Translations under genes and position numbers: made by a program
Notes under the pieces: model-generated
Seen by the model: the letters and a program-made list of their open reading frames with translations, nothing else
What the model was told of the DNA's origin: nothing
Databases searched by the model: none
Part shown: positions 18,253-27,283 of the stretch, in pieces
Position numbering within the stretch: the first letter of the stretch is position 1
Layout: the number at the start of each line of letters is the position of its first letter
Assembly: GCA_002347265.1 (NCBI GenBank)
Contig: DDYB01000032.1
Location: 263,121-327,120, forward strand
From: Desulfobacteraceae bacterium UBA2245
GTDB lineage: Bacteria > Desulfobacterota > Desulfobacteria > Desulfobacterales > UBA2245
Direction: 5' to 3'
DNA length: 64,000 bases

Positions 18253-19916
18253 AGCGCAGCCGTTCATTCCGAACCATCGCAGTTGCCTCGCTCATCATGC
18301 TGATGCTTCCCGTGGCTGTGTGTGCGGAGCGCCGGATCGAAAAAGATTTGAATCACGACGGGCATATCGATCAGATCGCCCATGTCGATGCCTCCGGAAA
18401 CCTGATTCGACTGGAGCTGGACAGCGATCATGACCGGATCATGGACCAGTTTCAGCATTACGACCGCGGCGTTCTGACCCGCATTGAAAAGGCCTGTGCA
18501 AAGGGACGAATTGAAAGCCGCGACGAATTCAAGGACCAGAAACGATCGCGCCACGAGCACTATGCGGAGTCGGGAAAAATCGACCGGATCATCCAGTTTG
18601 ATTCAAACGAGCAGCCCCGGCGCATTGAAAAGGATTCCACCGGAGACGGACGTCTGGATTCCGTCTATCTTCTGGAAAACGGGAAAACCGTGCTTTACAC
18701 CCGCGACACCGATGGAAACGGGGTTCCCAATGTCCGCCAGACCTACCGGAACGGGTCGCCGGACCGATGCGAGGTCGATGACGACGGAGACGGAAAGCCG
18801 GAAAAAATCATTCACTACGATGCCGGCGGGCTTCCCGCCGAAAGCCGTCACGATCTGGACAAAGACGGTCGCATGGAAACCGTCAGGCTCTACAGCAAGG
18901 GCGTCATCACCGAGCAGAAAAAGGATTTGACCGGCAGCGGGCGCTTTGATGTCGTCACGCGATTTACGAGCGGAAAGCCCGTTGCCATGGAAAAGGATAC
19001 GAATCTGGACGGAATGATGGACTATTCCGTCCGGTTTGACACGGCGGGCCTTCCTCAGGAGATACGGGAAGATACCCGTTACGACGGGAATATCGACCGG
19101 ATCCGGACGTTTGAATCGGGTAAACCACTTCGCGTGGAATGGGATGACAACGGAGACGGATTCCGGGAGTCCGTCTCCCTTTACAGGAATTCCGAGATCC
19201 ATCTTCAAACCAAAGATACGAACCGGAACGGAACTCCGGATGTCAGGATACATTTTACCAGCGGAAAACGCCGGCTCATGGAATCCGATACGAATCAGGA
19301 CGGCGCGTTTGACGCAAAACAGTTTTATGACGAAAACGAAGCCATCATCCGTTCGGAAAAGGATCAAAACCATGACGGAAAAACCGATCTCAAGGTTTTC
19401 CACGAAAACGGAAAACCATTTAAAATCCTCGAAGACAGGGATCATGACGGCCGGTTCGAAATCACGCAATGGCTTCAAAAGCCCAGATGGTCGACCGTCA
19501 TCGAACTGGATTCAAATACAGACGGAAAACCCGAGCATCGGCTTTTTTACCGCGATCAGCGCCTGGTCATGAAACAGATCGACTCCAACGGAGACGGTAT
19601 CATGGATTCGGAAGAATGCTACGACGACCGGGAACGTCTGATTCAAAGCAGGGAAGACGAGGGCTTTACCGGCCGCATGAACCTGACCTGGCATTATGAC
19701 AACAGCGGGCAGGCCTGTAAGGCCGAAAAAGATGCCGATGGAGACGGAAAACCGGATATCTGGTTTTATTACGAAAACAACCGGCTGAATAAACTGGAAG
19801 AAGATACGAACCGGGACGGCCGGCCGGATCTCTGGGAAGAATATGATGAATCCGAAGCGCTGGTCAAAAAATCCAGGGATCTCGATTTCGACGGCACGCC
19901 CGATGTGGTGCAATGA
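18249..19916 (+). CDS. secreted protein with about 22 tandem Ca-binding-like repeats
   Basis: 555 residues: a signal peptide ending near VCAE, then nothing but a repeat of about 24 residues. The consensus is roughly E-K-D-x-N-x-D-G-x-x-D-x-x-x-x-F-x-x-G-K-x-x-x-x; clean copies include EKDTNLDGMMD, EKDADGDGKPD and EEDTNRDGRPD. The DxNxDGxxD loop is the calcium ligand pattern of EF-hand, dockerin and thrombospondin-3 loops. Some copies are degenerate (for example the third). No enzymatic domain or membrane anchor is seen. It is coupled by ATGA to DUF364 and precedes tonB, so it probably acts in the periplasm or at the surface of the same uptake system as a metal-binding or structural protein. 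I know of no named homologue. Confidence 0.75.
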   Translation: MKRSRSFRTIAVASLIMLMLPVAVCAERRIEKDLNHDGHIDQIAHVDASGNLIRLELDSDHDRIMDQFQHYDRGVLTRIEKACAKGRIESRDEFKDQKRSRHEHYAESGKIDRIIQFDSNEQPRRIEKDSTGDGRLDSVYLLENGKTVLYTRDTDGNGVPNVRQTYRNGSPDRCEVDDDGDGKPEKIIHYDAGGLPAESRHDLDKDGRMETVRLYSKGVITEQKKDLTGSGRFDVVTRFTSGKPVAMEKDTNLDGMMDYSVRFDTAGLPQEIREDTRYDGNIDRIRTFESGKPLRVEWDDNGDGFRESVSLYRNSEIHLQTKDTNRNGTPDVRIHFTSGKRRLMESDTNQDGAFDAKQFYDENEAIIRSEKDQNHDGKTDLKVFHENGKPFKILEDRDHDGRFEITQWLQKPRWSTVIELDSNTDGKPEHRLFYRDQRLVMKQIDSNGDGIMDSEECYDDRERLIQSREDEGFTGRMNLTWHYDNSGQACKAEKDADGDGKPDIWFYYENNRLNKLEEDTNRDGRPDLWEEYDESEALVKKSRDLDFDGTPDVVQ

Positions 19917-19995
19917 TCGGCATCGGACGTGAAATTCAGGAAACCATCCTGTCTCATCCGGCGGAGAAGAAAATAGGAATCTTGTAAAACGGCAT

Positions 19996-20703
19996 ATGCA
20001 GATCGGATCCCATCGTAAAACCAAACCCAACTGGCTGCTCAGAGGCCTGATCATCCCATCGGTCTGCCTTCACCTGGTGATTTTTCTGCATATCGCGGGT
20101 CTGTACCATTCAAATGCCTTCAGTTATATCGAGATCGCCATTCGAGACATTTCAACGCTCGAGGTCCGCAGCATTCCACGGCCGAGGCATCGCCCGGATC
20201 CACAGATCCGTCCGAAAGCGGTTGAAGAGATCAAACTGAACCGCATCGCTCCTCCGGCCATTCAACCGATCCGCCTCGACCCCGCGGACAAAACAGCGCC
20301 CGACAGCCTCGTTGAAGCCATATCCGCCGACAATCCGGTCTCGAATCTTCCGGGTCTTCGAATCGGACAGTGGCAGGCCGAGCCGATTGCCGCCGCCGGC
20401 GACTTCGGAACCGCGGAAGATTATTTCGAGATGGTCCGGCTAAAAATCGAACAATTCAAGAAATATCCGGTTTCCGCCCAGAGTCGCCATATCGAGGGGC
20501 GCATCACGGTGGAATTTGCCATCGATTCCGACGGGACGGTCTCGTCGATCCAGATCCAGAAAAGCTCCTGCCACAAAATCCTCGATGATGCGGCGGTTGA
20601 GGCCATTCGAAAAGCATCGCCGTTTCCGGCGCCGCCCACGACCATTTTCACGCAGAATCAGCCCATCCGGCTGGTGCTGGCCGTGGTGTTCGAGCTGACA
20701 TGA
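19996..20703 (+). CDS. tonB: TonB-family energy transducer
   Basis: 235 residues. An N-terminal membrane anchor lies at about residues 15-38, followed by a Pro/Arg-rich spacer (IPRPRHRPDPQIRP) and a C-terminal TonB domain (FKKYPVSAQSRHIEGRITVEFAIDSDGTV, ending IRLVLAVVFEL). It transmits proton-motive force from ExbBD to the receptor's TonB box. Its place beside exbBD at the end of the cluster suggests it serves the receptor at 11807-13789. Confidence 0.9.
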   Translation: MQIGSHRKTKPNWLLRGLIIPSVCLHLVIFLHIAGLYHSNAFSYIEIAIRDISTLEVRSIPRPRHRPDPQIRPKAVEEIKLNRIAPPAIQPIRLDPADKTAPDSLVEAISADNPVSNLPGLRIGQWQAEPIAAAGDFGTAEDYFEMVRLKIEQFKKYPVSAQSRHIEGRITVEFAIDSDGTVSSIQIQKSSCHKILDDAAVEAIRKASPFPAPPTTIFTQNQPIRLVLAVVFELT

Positions 20704-20758
20704 TCTGGATTGTAAACCGGCGGAACCATAAACTGAAATACACTCGCGGAGGTAATAC

Positions 20759-21394
20759 ATGCTCGCATTTTTATCAAAGGGAGGAGTGCTGGTCATCCCG
20801 ATTTTATTGTGTTCGGTCCTGTCCCTTGCCATTTTTGTGGAAAGGCTGATCCGTTTCACCCGGCTTCGCAGCCGCGGCGCCGGACTGGCTGAAAAAACCG
20901 TTGCCATGCTGGAGTCAGGACAGGATCAGGAAGCGTACGAAATGCTGATTCAAAGCAACTCACCCATGGGAAGGGTGCTGGCGCAGGCGATCGAGGTCAA
21001 GGATCAGGACCGGGAAACTCTGGAAACCGTTATCGCTCATTCCACGGACGAAGAGGTCCGAAGCCTGTCTTCTTATGTTCAGGCCCTTGCAACGATGGGA
21101 AATATCGCCCCGCTTCTGGGCCTTCTGGGAACTGTTCTGGGCATGATCAAGGCATTCATGGTCATACAGGAGATGGGAGGCAAGGTGAATGCGGCGGTTC
21201 TGGCAGGCGGCATATGGGAGGCCATGCTCACGACGGCTCTGGGACTATCGGTAGCGCTTCCCACCATGGTGGCCCACAGTTACCTGATTTCAAAAATCGA
21301 TAAATACGAGGCCCGGTTGCAGGCCGGCGCGGTTGTTTTTATCAAGGCGCTGGGCAAGGGATCGATGGCTTCGAATGCCGGCCGGATGCACTGA
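20759..21394 (+). CDS. exbB: ExbB (MotA/TolQ/ExbB proton channel)
   Basis: 211 residues with three membrane segments: an N-terminal helix around GGVLVIPILLCSVLSLAIFVERL, and two after a cytoplasmic loop (TMGNIAPLLGLLGTVLGMIKAF and GIWEAMLTTALGLSVALPTMVAHSYL). The LLGLLGTVxGM motif is diagnostic. It forms the proton-conducting complex with ExbD and TonB. It starts 55 bases after tonB with a GGAGG ribosome binding site. Confidence 0.94.
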   Translation: MLAFLSKGGVLVIPILLCSVLSLAIFVERLIRFTRLRSRGAGLAEKTVAMLESGQDQEAYEMLIQSNSPMGRVLAQAIEVKDQDRETLETVIAHSTDEEVRSLSSYVQALATMGNIAPLLGLLGTVLGMIKAFMVIQEMGGKVNAAVLAGGIWEAMLTTALGLSVALPTMVAHSYLISKIDKYEARLQAGAVVFIKALGKGSMASNAGRMH

Positions 21395-21421
21395 ACCGCC
21401 GCACATCGGTAAAGGAACAAC

Positions 21422-21829
21422 ATGGCATTACGCCCACGAAAAAAACAATTCTATCAGATTCAGGCGCCCTTGACCTCGCTGATTGATATCGTGTTCATGC
21501 TGTTGATCTATTTTCTGCTCACCACGAATTTCATGGTCGACGAGGGGATCAAGATTAAACTGCCTCAGGCAAAGGCTGCGGCGCCTCAAACCCAGCAGGA
21601 AATTACGATTTATGTCGACAGAGAAGGCAGAACATTTCTGATGAACCAGGAAACCCCCCTGAATCTCCTGTTCGCCGAGCTGAAAAAACTGATCGGAGGA
21701 CAAAAGGACAGGCTGGTGGTCATTAAAGCGGACAGGGCCGTGATCCTGAATCATGCGGTAAGGGTCATGGACCTTGCAAAAGCAGCCGGGGCGGAGAGGC
21801 TTTGCCTTGCGACGGAAAAAGAGCTTTAA
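21422..21829 (+). CDS. exbD: ExbD (TolR-type) proton channel partner
   Basis: 135 residues. A short cytoplasmic N-terminus leads to one membrane helix (LTSLIDIVFMLLIYFLLTTNF) carrying the conserved proton-binding Asp in SLIDIVF. A periplasmic domain of about 90 residues ends with KAAGAERLCLATEKEL. It completes the dedicated TonB-ExbB-ExbD energiser and is the last gene of the uptake locus. Confidence 0.94.
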   Translation: MALRPRKKQFYQIQAPLTSLIDIVFMLLIYFLLTTNFMVDEGIKIKLPQAKAAAPQTQQEITIYVDREGRTFLMNQETPLNLLFAELKKLIGGQKDRLVVIKADRAVILNHAVRVMDLAKAAGAERLCLATEKEL

Positions 21830-21860
21830 AAACCGCGCCTGAGGTCGCCATCCAGGGTTG
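21829..21860 (+). repeat. short dispersed repeat, copy 2
   Basis: It begins AAAACCGCGCCTGAGG at the exbD stop codon and matches 5277-5308 at about 27 of 32 positions, most differences being C/T changes. With copy 1 it flanks the whole uptake locus in direct orientation. Confidence 0.5.
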
Positions 21861-21882
21861 CCCGCTGTTTAACAGCCGGCCG

Positions 21883-22914
21883 CTAATTCCAATCGGTCAG
21901 AATAAAGCCGATTCCGATCCGGTTGGAGCTTGAATCGTAATCCAGCAGGCTTTCCCCGTAGCCGTTGAAATACTGGATATACCCGCCGATTTTTTCAAAA
22001 AGCGGAAAGCTCCATTCGAGCTGCACGGCGCCGCGGTTGTCGTCGAAATCCAGACTGTTGCGAAGCATCACGCCGAAACGCTGCTGGTTCCAGAAATAGT
22101 AGCCCTGAATCTCGCCAGGTCCCAGGTAATCATCGATGTTCGGGTTATCGTCGTCTTCATTGCTCTCAGGTATGCGGTACCAGGCGCCGAGCAGCAGAAC
22201 AAAATTGCCCTTCTCGAATCCCATGTTTCCCACAATCCGGTTCCAGCTTCTGGAGGTCGGCTCGGAACGGCCGTTGGATTGATGATTGAACCCCACATTC
22301 ACCATACGGCCCTTGAAGCCCAGTACGTCAAAATTCGTTCGGAAGTTCAGCAGCACTTCGGGCTCATAATTGGTCTCGCGAAACGGAGCGGACTCGTCAA
22401 AGTTATAAAACTGCCAGAACGACCGCTGGGTATACCCGAACCACAGATCCATGTTCTTTCCCAGAACATCCTGCCAGAGTTTGGACTTGATGCTGATCTG
22501 GTACTTCACCTCGGTTTCATTGACATCCATCGCCGAGTCGCCCTCTTTAAAGCTCGTACCGCCGAGCGCCGAATTGTAGGAAAACGGCAGAATGTAATTG
22601 GACCGGTGCATCCGGATCGCAAATTTACCCCGCGGTCCGGTTTCATCCAGTTCCCAGACTTTGGCCAGATAGGAGTCATCCTCGAGTTGGGGTTGCTCGT
22701 CTTCTTCGATCGGCTCGGGTTCGGGCAGGTTGGAGTCGCGGCCGAAAATTCTATCATAACATTCCAGCCGGGCCTCATCATCCTCGATCTGCGAACAATC
22801 CTGGGGGCTGAGATAGAAATCCCGGGTCTTCGCATTGCCGGCGCCGGCCAGTGAAAACAGAAAAATTAAAATCATGAATATGCATTTTTGTCTGTTTGCG
22901 CCAAGGGGTTTCAT
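21883..22914 (-). CDS. pldA: outer-membrane phospholipase A
   Basis: 343 residues with a signal peptide ending near AGNAKT. The barrel begins at about residue 95. The catalytic triad is recognisable in GFNHQSNGRS...WNR: H211, S213 and N225 keep the exact spacing of E. coli OMPLA (H142, S144, N156). The enzyme hydrolyses phospholipids that reach the outer leaflet. Between the signal peptide and the barrel is an extra acidic segment of about 60 residues (rich in Glu and Pro, residues 61-81). AAAGGA precedes the ATG with good spacing. The gene is convergent with exbD. Confidence 0.9.
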   Translation of the reverse strand: MKPLGANRQKCIFMILIFLFSLAGAGNAKTRDFYLSPQDCSQIEDDEARLECYDRIFGRDSNLPEPEPIEEDEQPQLEDDSYLAKVWELDETGPRGKFAIRMHRSNYILPFSYNSALGGTSFKEGDSAMDVNETEVKYQISIKSKLWQDVLGKNMDLWFGYTQRSFWQFYNFDESAPFRETNYEPEVLLNFRTNFDVLGFKGRMVNVGFNHQSNGRSEPTSRSWNRIVGNMGFEKGNFVLLLGAWYRIPESNEDDDNPNIDDYLGPGEIQGYYFWNQQRFGVMLRNSLDFDDNRGAVQLEWSFPLFEKIGGYIQYFNGYGESLLDYDSSSNRIGIGFILTDWN

Positions 22915-23090
22915 GGGAAAATCCTTTTCGGATTGGAAAATTTCAATGCACGGGTTTTGCGTTCCGAACCAGCCTATTCATATAATCGCAGGCGATCGGC
23001 AAATCAATAAAATCCCGATGCGGACATCAAAATTAAAAACCGCCTGAAAATCGGGGCAAAACGCCCTTGAGATGTCGGGTATCCGTTGAT

Positions 23091-24197
23091 TCAGCCAAGC
23101 GTCTTTCGAAACCGGATCGCGGCAAGCGCGATAAAAGACAGGGCCAGAGCCGTCAGAGCCGCAATAGCCGGCCAGAGAGCGCGTATTCCGGCTCCTTTCA
23201 AAGCGATGCCATGGAGAATTTCGAGAAACCAGCGCATGGGATTGAGCACGGTCAGGATCTGAACCGGATGGGGCATGTTGCGGATGGGAAACATGAAGCC
23301 GCTGAGCAGCACGCCTGGAAGCACGATGAAAAATGCCGTCAAAAGGGCCTGCTGCTGGGTGGCGGCGCCGGCGCTCACGCTCAGGGCGATGCCCAGATTT
23401 CCGGTCAGGTAAACACCGGCCAGAACGTAAAGAAGCAGCCAGCTTCCCTCGATGCGAACGCCAAAAATAAGCATGGCCGCGGCAAACATCAGGGTCATGG
23501 TGATATACCCGGTGATCAGGTAGGGAATGGTCTTTCCGAAAATGAACTCCAGCCGCCGGATCGGCGTTACCATCACCTGTTCCATGGTGCCGATCTCTTT
23601 TTCCCGGACAATGGCGATGCTGGTCAGAATCAGGCTGACCACCATCAGCATGACGGCAATCAGGCCCGGCACAAAATAGTACCGGCTCTCAAGATTCGGG
23701 TTGAACCAGGCACGGCTTTCGATCTGAACGCCGGGAACCGATGCGCTGCCGGAGAGTTCCGTATGGTTGAACGCCTCGACGACGGCAGTTGCATATCCGG
23801 AGACAATGGCGGCGGTGTTGCTGTCCGTGCCGTCGACAATCAGCTGAAGGGAGGCGGTTCTTCCGGCGCGCAGATCCGATTCAAATCCGGCCGGAAGATG
23901 GATCACGACCCGAACGCTTCCCTGATCGAGCATCCGCTTGATGGAAGAGGATGAAAAAGCCTGCTCCACCAGGTTGAAATGACCGCTTCCGGTAAAGGCG
24001 GCGACCATCTCGTGCGAGGCCGGAGTGCCGTCCAGATCCACCAGACCGGTGCGGATGCGCGTGACATCCGTGGTCAGGGCGAAGGCGATGACCATCATCT
24101 GAACCACCGGGGCGACAAAAATGATCGCCCGCATGCGCGGGTCCCTGAGCATCTGAAGAAATTCCTTGATCAGCATGCATCGCAGGCGGTTGATCAT
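23091..24197 (-). CDS. ABC-2 exporter permease, YbhR-like
   Basis: 368 residues. One N-terminal membrane helix (RMRAIIFVAPVVQMMVIAFAL) is followed by a large periplasmic loop, then five C-terminal helices. The motif EKEIGTMEQVMVTPI lies just before the second helix. This is the ABC2_membrane_3 layout of YbhR/YbhS/YhhJ. It is the last gene of the operon, four bases from the second permease, and the two probably form a heterodimer with the double ATPase. It exports hydrophobic compounds or ions; the substrate here is unknown. Confidence 0.9.
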   Translation of the reverse strand: MINRLRCMLIKEFLQMLRDPRMRAIIFVAPVVQMMVIAFALTTDVTRIRTGLVDLDGTPASHEMVAAFTGSGHFNLVEQAFSSSSIKRMLDQGSVRVVIHLPAGFESDLRAGRTASLQLIVDGTDSNTAAIVSGYATAVVEAFNHTELSGSASVPGVQIESRAWFNPNLESRYYFVPGLIAVMLMVVSLILTSIAIVREKEIGTMEQVMVTPIRRLEFIFGKTIPYLITGYITMTLMFAAAMLIFGVRIEGSWLLLYVLAGVYLTGNLGIALSVSAGAATQQQALLTAFFIVLPGVLLSGFMFPIRNMPHPVQILTVLNPMRWFLEILHGIALKGAGIRALWPAIAALTALALSFIALAAIRFRKTLG

Positions 24198-24200
24198 CTT

Positions 24201-25337
24201 CTACTCCAGCTTGAGCTTCATACGGCGGTTTGCCGCCAGCACCATAACGGCGGCGTACAGGGCCAGCAGCAGGGCGTTGACCCAGAGAATTTCCAGACCG
24301 ATTCCCTTCAGGTAAATTCCCCGCAGCAGGGCGATAAAATACCGTGCCGGGACGATATAGGTCAGACACTGGATCGGTACGGGCATGTTTTCGATGGCGA
24401 ACACAAATCCGCTGAGCATCAGCGTGGGAAGGTAGCTTCCCAGAAGAGCGGCCTGATTGGCCATCACCTGGTTCTTGAGTACAATGCTCAGGGTCAGGCC
24501 GAAAAATAACGCCCCGGTCAGAAACACGGCCGCCATGGCAAAGACCAGGGCCGTGCTCCCCCTCAAGGGGACGTCAAACAGCCACTGTCCCATGAAAACG
24601 GCAATGGCCACATCCACCATGCCGATCACAAAATAGGGGGCCGCCTTTCCGAAAACCAGTTCAGGCCCCCGGACCGGCGTGCTGATCAGCTGCTCCATGG
24701 TGCCGGTTTCCCATTCCCGGGCCACGGTCACGCTGGTGAGCATGGCGGCGATCACCACCATCACCACGGCGACAATGCCGGGAATGATGCTGTTTGGACT
24801 TCTCAGGTCGGCATTGTACCAGACCCGGTTTTCCATCGCCACAGGAACGACCGGATCACCCTTTCCGGCCGCCTGCATTCGCCGGATCGTCAGGTTTCGG
24901 TTATAGATCATTCCAAGAGCGGAAACATAGGACAGGGCCAGGCGCGCGGTATTGGCGTCGCTGCCGTCGGCGATCACCTGAATCGAAACGCTCCGGCCGG
25001 ACCGTATCTTTTCGGCAAAATTACCTGGAATCACGACGGCAAGAAGGGTCTTTCCCGTTTCAAGGTCGGTCTGAAGCTTCCGGTACCCCTGAGTATAACC
25101 GGTCAGGGAAAAATAGGCGGATCCGTCGAGAAGGCTTAGAAACTCCCGGCTTTCCGGCGTCATGGACCGGTCCCACACGCCGGTGGGAACCTGGTTCAGG
25201 TCCATGTTCAGGGCATAGCCGAAAAGCAGGATCAGGGCCATGGGAATGGCGATGGCCAGAAAGAGGCTTCGCCAGTCCCGGAAAACATGGATAAATTCCT
25301 TATGCACCACGGCGCAAAGCCGCTGCCGGTTGAACAT
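24201..25337 (-). CDS. ABC-2 exporter permease, YbhS-like
   Basis: 378 residues with the same architecture as its partner: an N-terminal helix (LFLAIAIPMALILLFGYALN), a periplasmic domain of about 150 residues, the EWETGTMEQLISTPV motif, then a helical C-terminal half. The start at 25337 is chosen because AAGGA lies seven bases before it; an ATG at 25343 is too close to the ribosome binding site. It follows the ATPase gene by ten bases. Confidence 0.9.
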   Translation of the reverse strand: MFNRQRLCAVVHKEFIHVFRDWRSLFLAIAIPMALILLFGYALNMDLNQVPTGVWDRSMTPESREFLSLLDGSAYFSLTGYTQGYRKLQTDLETGKTLLAVVIPGNFAEKIRSGRSVSIQVIADGSDANTARLALSYVSALGMIYNRNLTIRRMQAAGKGDPVVPVAMENRVWYNADLRSPNSIIPGIVAVVMVVIAAMLTSVTVAREWETGTMEQLISTPVRGPELVFGKAAPYFVIGMVDVAIAVFMGQWLFDVPLRGSTALVFAMAAVFLTGALFFGLTLSIVLKNQVMANQAALLGSYLPTLMLSGFVFAIENMPVPIQCLTYIVPARYFIALLRGIYLKGIGLEILWVNALLLALYAAVMVLAANRRMKLKLE

Positions 25338-25347
25338 GCACATTTCC

Positions 25348-27279
25348 TTATGGCGTATTCGGACGGTTTCGGTCCGCGGCTTCGATCATGGAAACAAAGA
25401 CATCCTCCATGTCCGGCGCAACCGGTTCGATGCCCGAGACCGCAACACTCCGCTCGGCAAACCTTTTTTCAATCGCCTTGCGGGCCAAATCCGCATCTGG
25501 CGCCGTAACATGGAGACCCGCGCCGAAAAGCGCGATCTCCCGGATTTCACCAAGCCCCTCCAGAGCCTCCATGGCCGCCTGCGGATCCGGGCAGGACACG
25601 GCGATGATCCGGTCGCCGATGCCGGATTTCAGCTGCCGGGGCGTTCCCAGGGCGATCATCTCCCCGCGGTAGATCAGGGCGAGCCGGTGGCAGTATTCGG
25701 CCTCCTCCATGTAATGCGTGGTGACGAAAACGGTCACTCCCCGGTCGGCCATCTCGTAGATCAGGTCCCAGAAACGGCGGCGGCTCAAGGGGTCCACGCC
25801 GCTGGTGGGCTCGTCGAGAAAGAGAATGGGCGGCTCGTGAAGGATGGCGCAGGCAAGCGCCAGTCTCTGTTTCCAGCCCCCGCTGAGCACAGAGGTCAAA
25901 GTGTCCTGCCGTCCCGAAAGCCCGGCCATGGCCACGGCCCAGTTTTTCCGGTCCTCCAGGCGCTGCCCGGAAAGGCCGTAGATGCCGCCGTAAAAGTCGA
26001 TGTTTTCGGCTACGGTCAGGTCCTCGTACAGGGAAAATTTCTGGCTCATGTAGCCGATGTTCCGCTTGATCTCTTCGGGCTGAGTTTTCACGTCAAATCC
26101 CGCAACGGTTCCCTCGCCTTCGGTGGGCGAAAGAAGGCCGCAGAGCATTCGAATGGTGGTGGATTTGCCCGCTCCGTTGGGTCCCAGAAACCCGAAAATC
26201 TCTCCGCTGGAAACCTCGAAGCTCACCTGGTTGACGGCGACAAAATCGCCGAACCTGCGGGTCAGGTTTTTCACGGAAACGGCCATCCCGCTGTTCATGC
26301 GCGGGCCTAAATGGCCGTTGGTCTCCGCCGATCCGCCCTGCGACGCCGTCAGGTCCTGATCTTTCGAAAGCGCGCTGACAAAAACGTCTTCCAGAGAGGG
26401 AGCGAGTTTTCGAAGATCCTCATACGCGATCTTTTCGTCATCCAGAATCCGTCTCACCTGTTGGGCGGTCTTTTCAAAATCCTCGCAGACCACATGTACC
26501 CGGTCTCCGAAAAGCATGACCCGGCTCGTTTCCGGATGCTTTCGAAGCAGGTTTCGAACCGCCCGTGACTCAAAGCTTTGAACCGCCAGAATCGTCTCCT
26601 TCATCATTCGCCGGATTTCGCCCGGAGGTCCCGCGGCCAGCATCCGGCCATGGTCCAGAAGACCCACCCGGCTGCACCGCTCGGCCTCGTCCAGATAGGC
26701 CGTGGTCACGAGAATGGTCACCTGCTGCTTGAGCAGTCGGTAGAGAATCTTCCAGAAATCCCTGCGGCTGACCGGGTCCACGCCGTTGGTCGGCTCGTCG
26801 AGCAGGAGCACCCTCGGCGTATGCACCAGCGCGCAGGCCAGCTGAAGCTTCTGCTTCATCCCGCCGGAAAGGGCCGAGGCCCGGCGCTTTCGAAACGGCG
26901 TCATGCCGCTGAAATTCAGAAGCTCATCGACGCGCCGGTTCAGATCCCTTCGGGGCATGCCGTAAAGGTCGGCGTAAAACCGGATGTTCTCGTAAACGGT
27001 CAGGTCCCCGTAAAGCCCGAAACGCTGGCTCATGTAGGCCAGGCTGTCCTTGACCGCCGAATGCTCTTTTTCCGTGTCAAATCCGGCAATCCTGGCCACT
27101 CCCTCCGTGGGCGAAAGAATTCCGGAAAGCATGCGCAGGGTTGTGGTCTTTCCGGCGCCGTCCGGGCCGACCAGCCCGAAGATCTCTCCGGGATAAACGC
27201 TCAGGGAGAGGCGGTCCACGGCGACCAGCTCCTTGAACCGCCGGGTCAGCTCGTCGGCGAAAATTCCAGGGGATGCCAT
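25348..27279 (-). CDS. ABC exporter double ATPase, YbhF-like
   Basis: 643 residues with two complete nucleotide-binding domains in one chain. The first has Walker A GPDGAGKTT, signature LSGGMKQ and Walker B VLLLDEPTNGVDP. The second has GPNGAGKST, LSGGWKQ and LFLDEPTSGVDP. Each is followed by the C-terminal subdomain usual for ABC-2 exporters. Having both ATPase halves fused matches E. coli YbhF and its two separate permeases. The gene lies between the HlyD and permease genes with only a few bases on either side. Confidence 0.92.
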   Translation of the reverse strand: MASPGIFADELTRRFKELVAVDRLSLSVYPGEIFGLVGPDGAGKTTTLRMLSGILSPTEGVARIAGFDTEKEHSAVKDSLAYMSQRFGLYGDLTVYENIRFYADLYGMPRRDLNRRVDELLNFSGMTPFRKRRASALSGGMKQKLQLACALVHTPRVLLLDEPTNGVDPVSRRDFWKILYRLLKQQVTILVTTAYLDEAERCSRVGLLDHGRMLAAGPPGEIRRMMKETILAVQSFESRAVRNLLRKHPETSRVMLFGDRVHVVCEDFEKTAQQVRRILDDEKIAYEDLRKLAPSLEDVFVSALSKDQDLTASQGGSAETNGHLGPRMNSGMAVSVKNLTRRFGDFVAVNQVSFEVSSGEIFGFLGPNGAGKSTTIRMLCGLLSPTEGEGTVAGFDVKTQPEEIKRNIGYMSQKFSLYEDLTVAENIDFYGGIYGLSGQRLEDRKNWAVAMAGLSGRQDTLTSVLSGGWKQRLALACAILHEPPILFLDEPTSGVDPLSRRRFWDLIYEMADRGVTVFVTTHYMEEAEYCHRLALIYRGEMIALGTPRQLKSGIGDRIIAVSCPDPQAAMEALEGLGEIREIALFGAGLHVTAPDADLARKAIEKRFAERSVAVSGIEPVAPDMEDVFVSMIEAADRNRPNTP

Positions 27280-27283
27280 GATC

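Noticed and set aside
6102..21829. Naming the locus as cobalamin, haem or siderophore uptake
   Set aside because: The FecB/FecCD/FecE families are shared by all three ligands, and nothing in the receptor or binding proteins decides between them by eye.
25240..26310. Long plus-strand open frames opposite the ABC exporter genes
   Set aside because: They mirror conserved ATPase and permease genes and give no recognisable protein.
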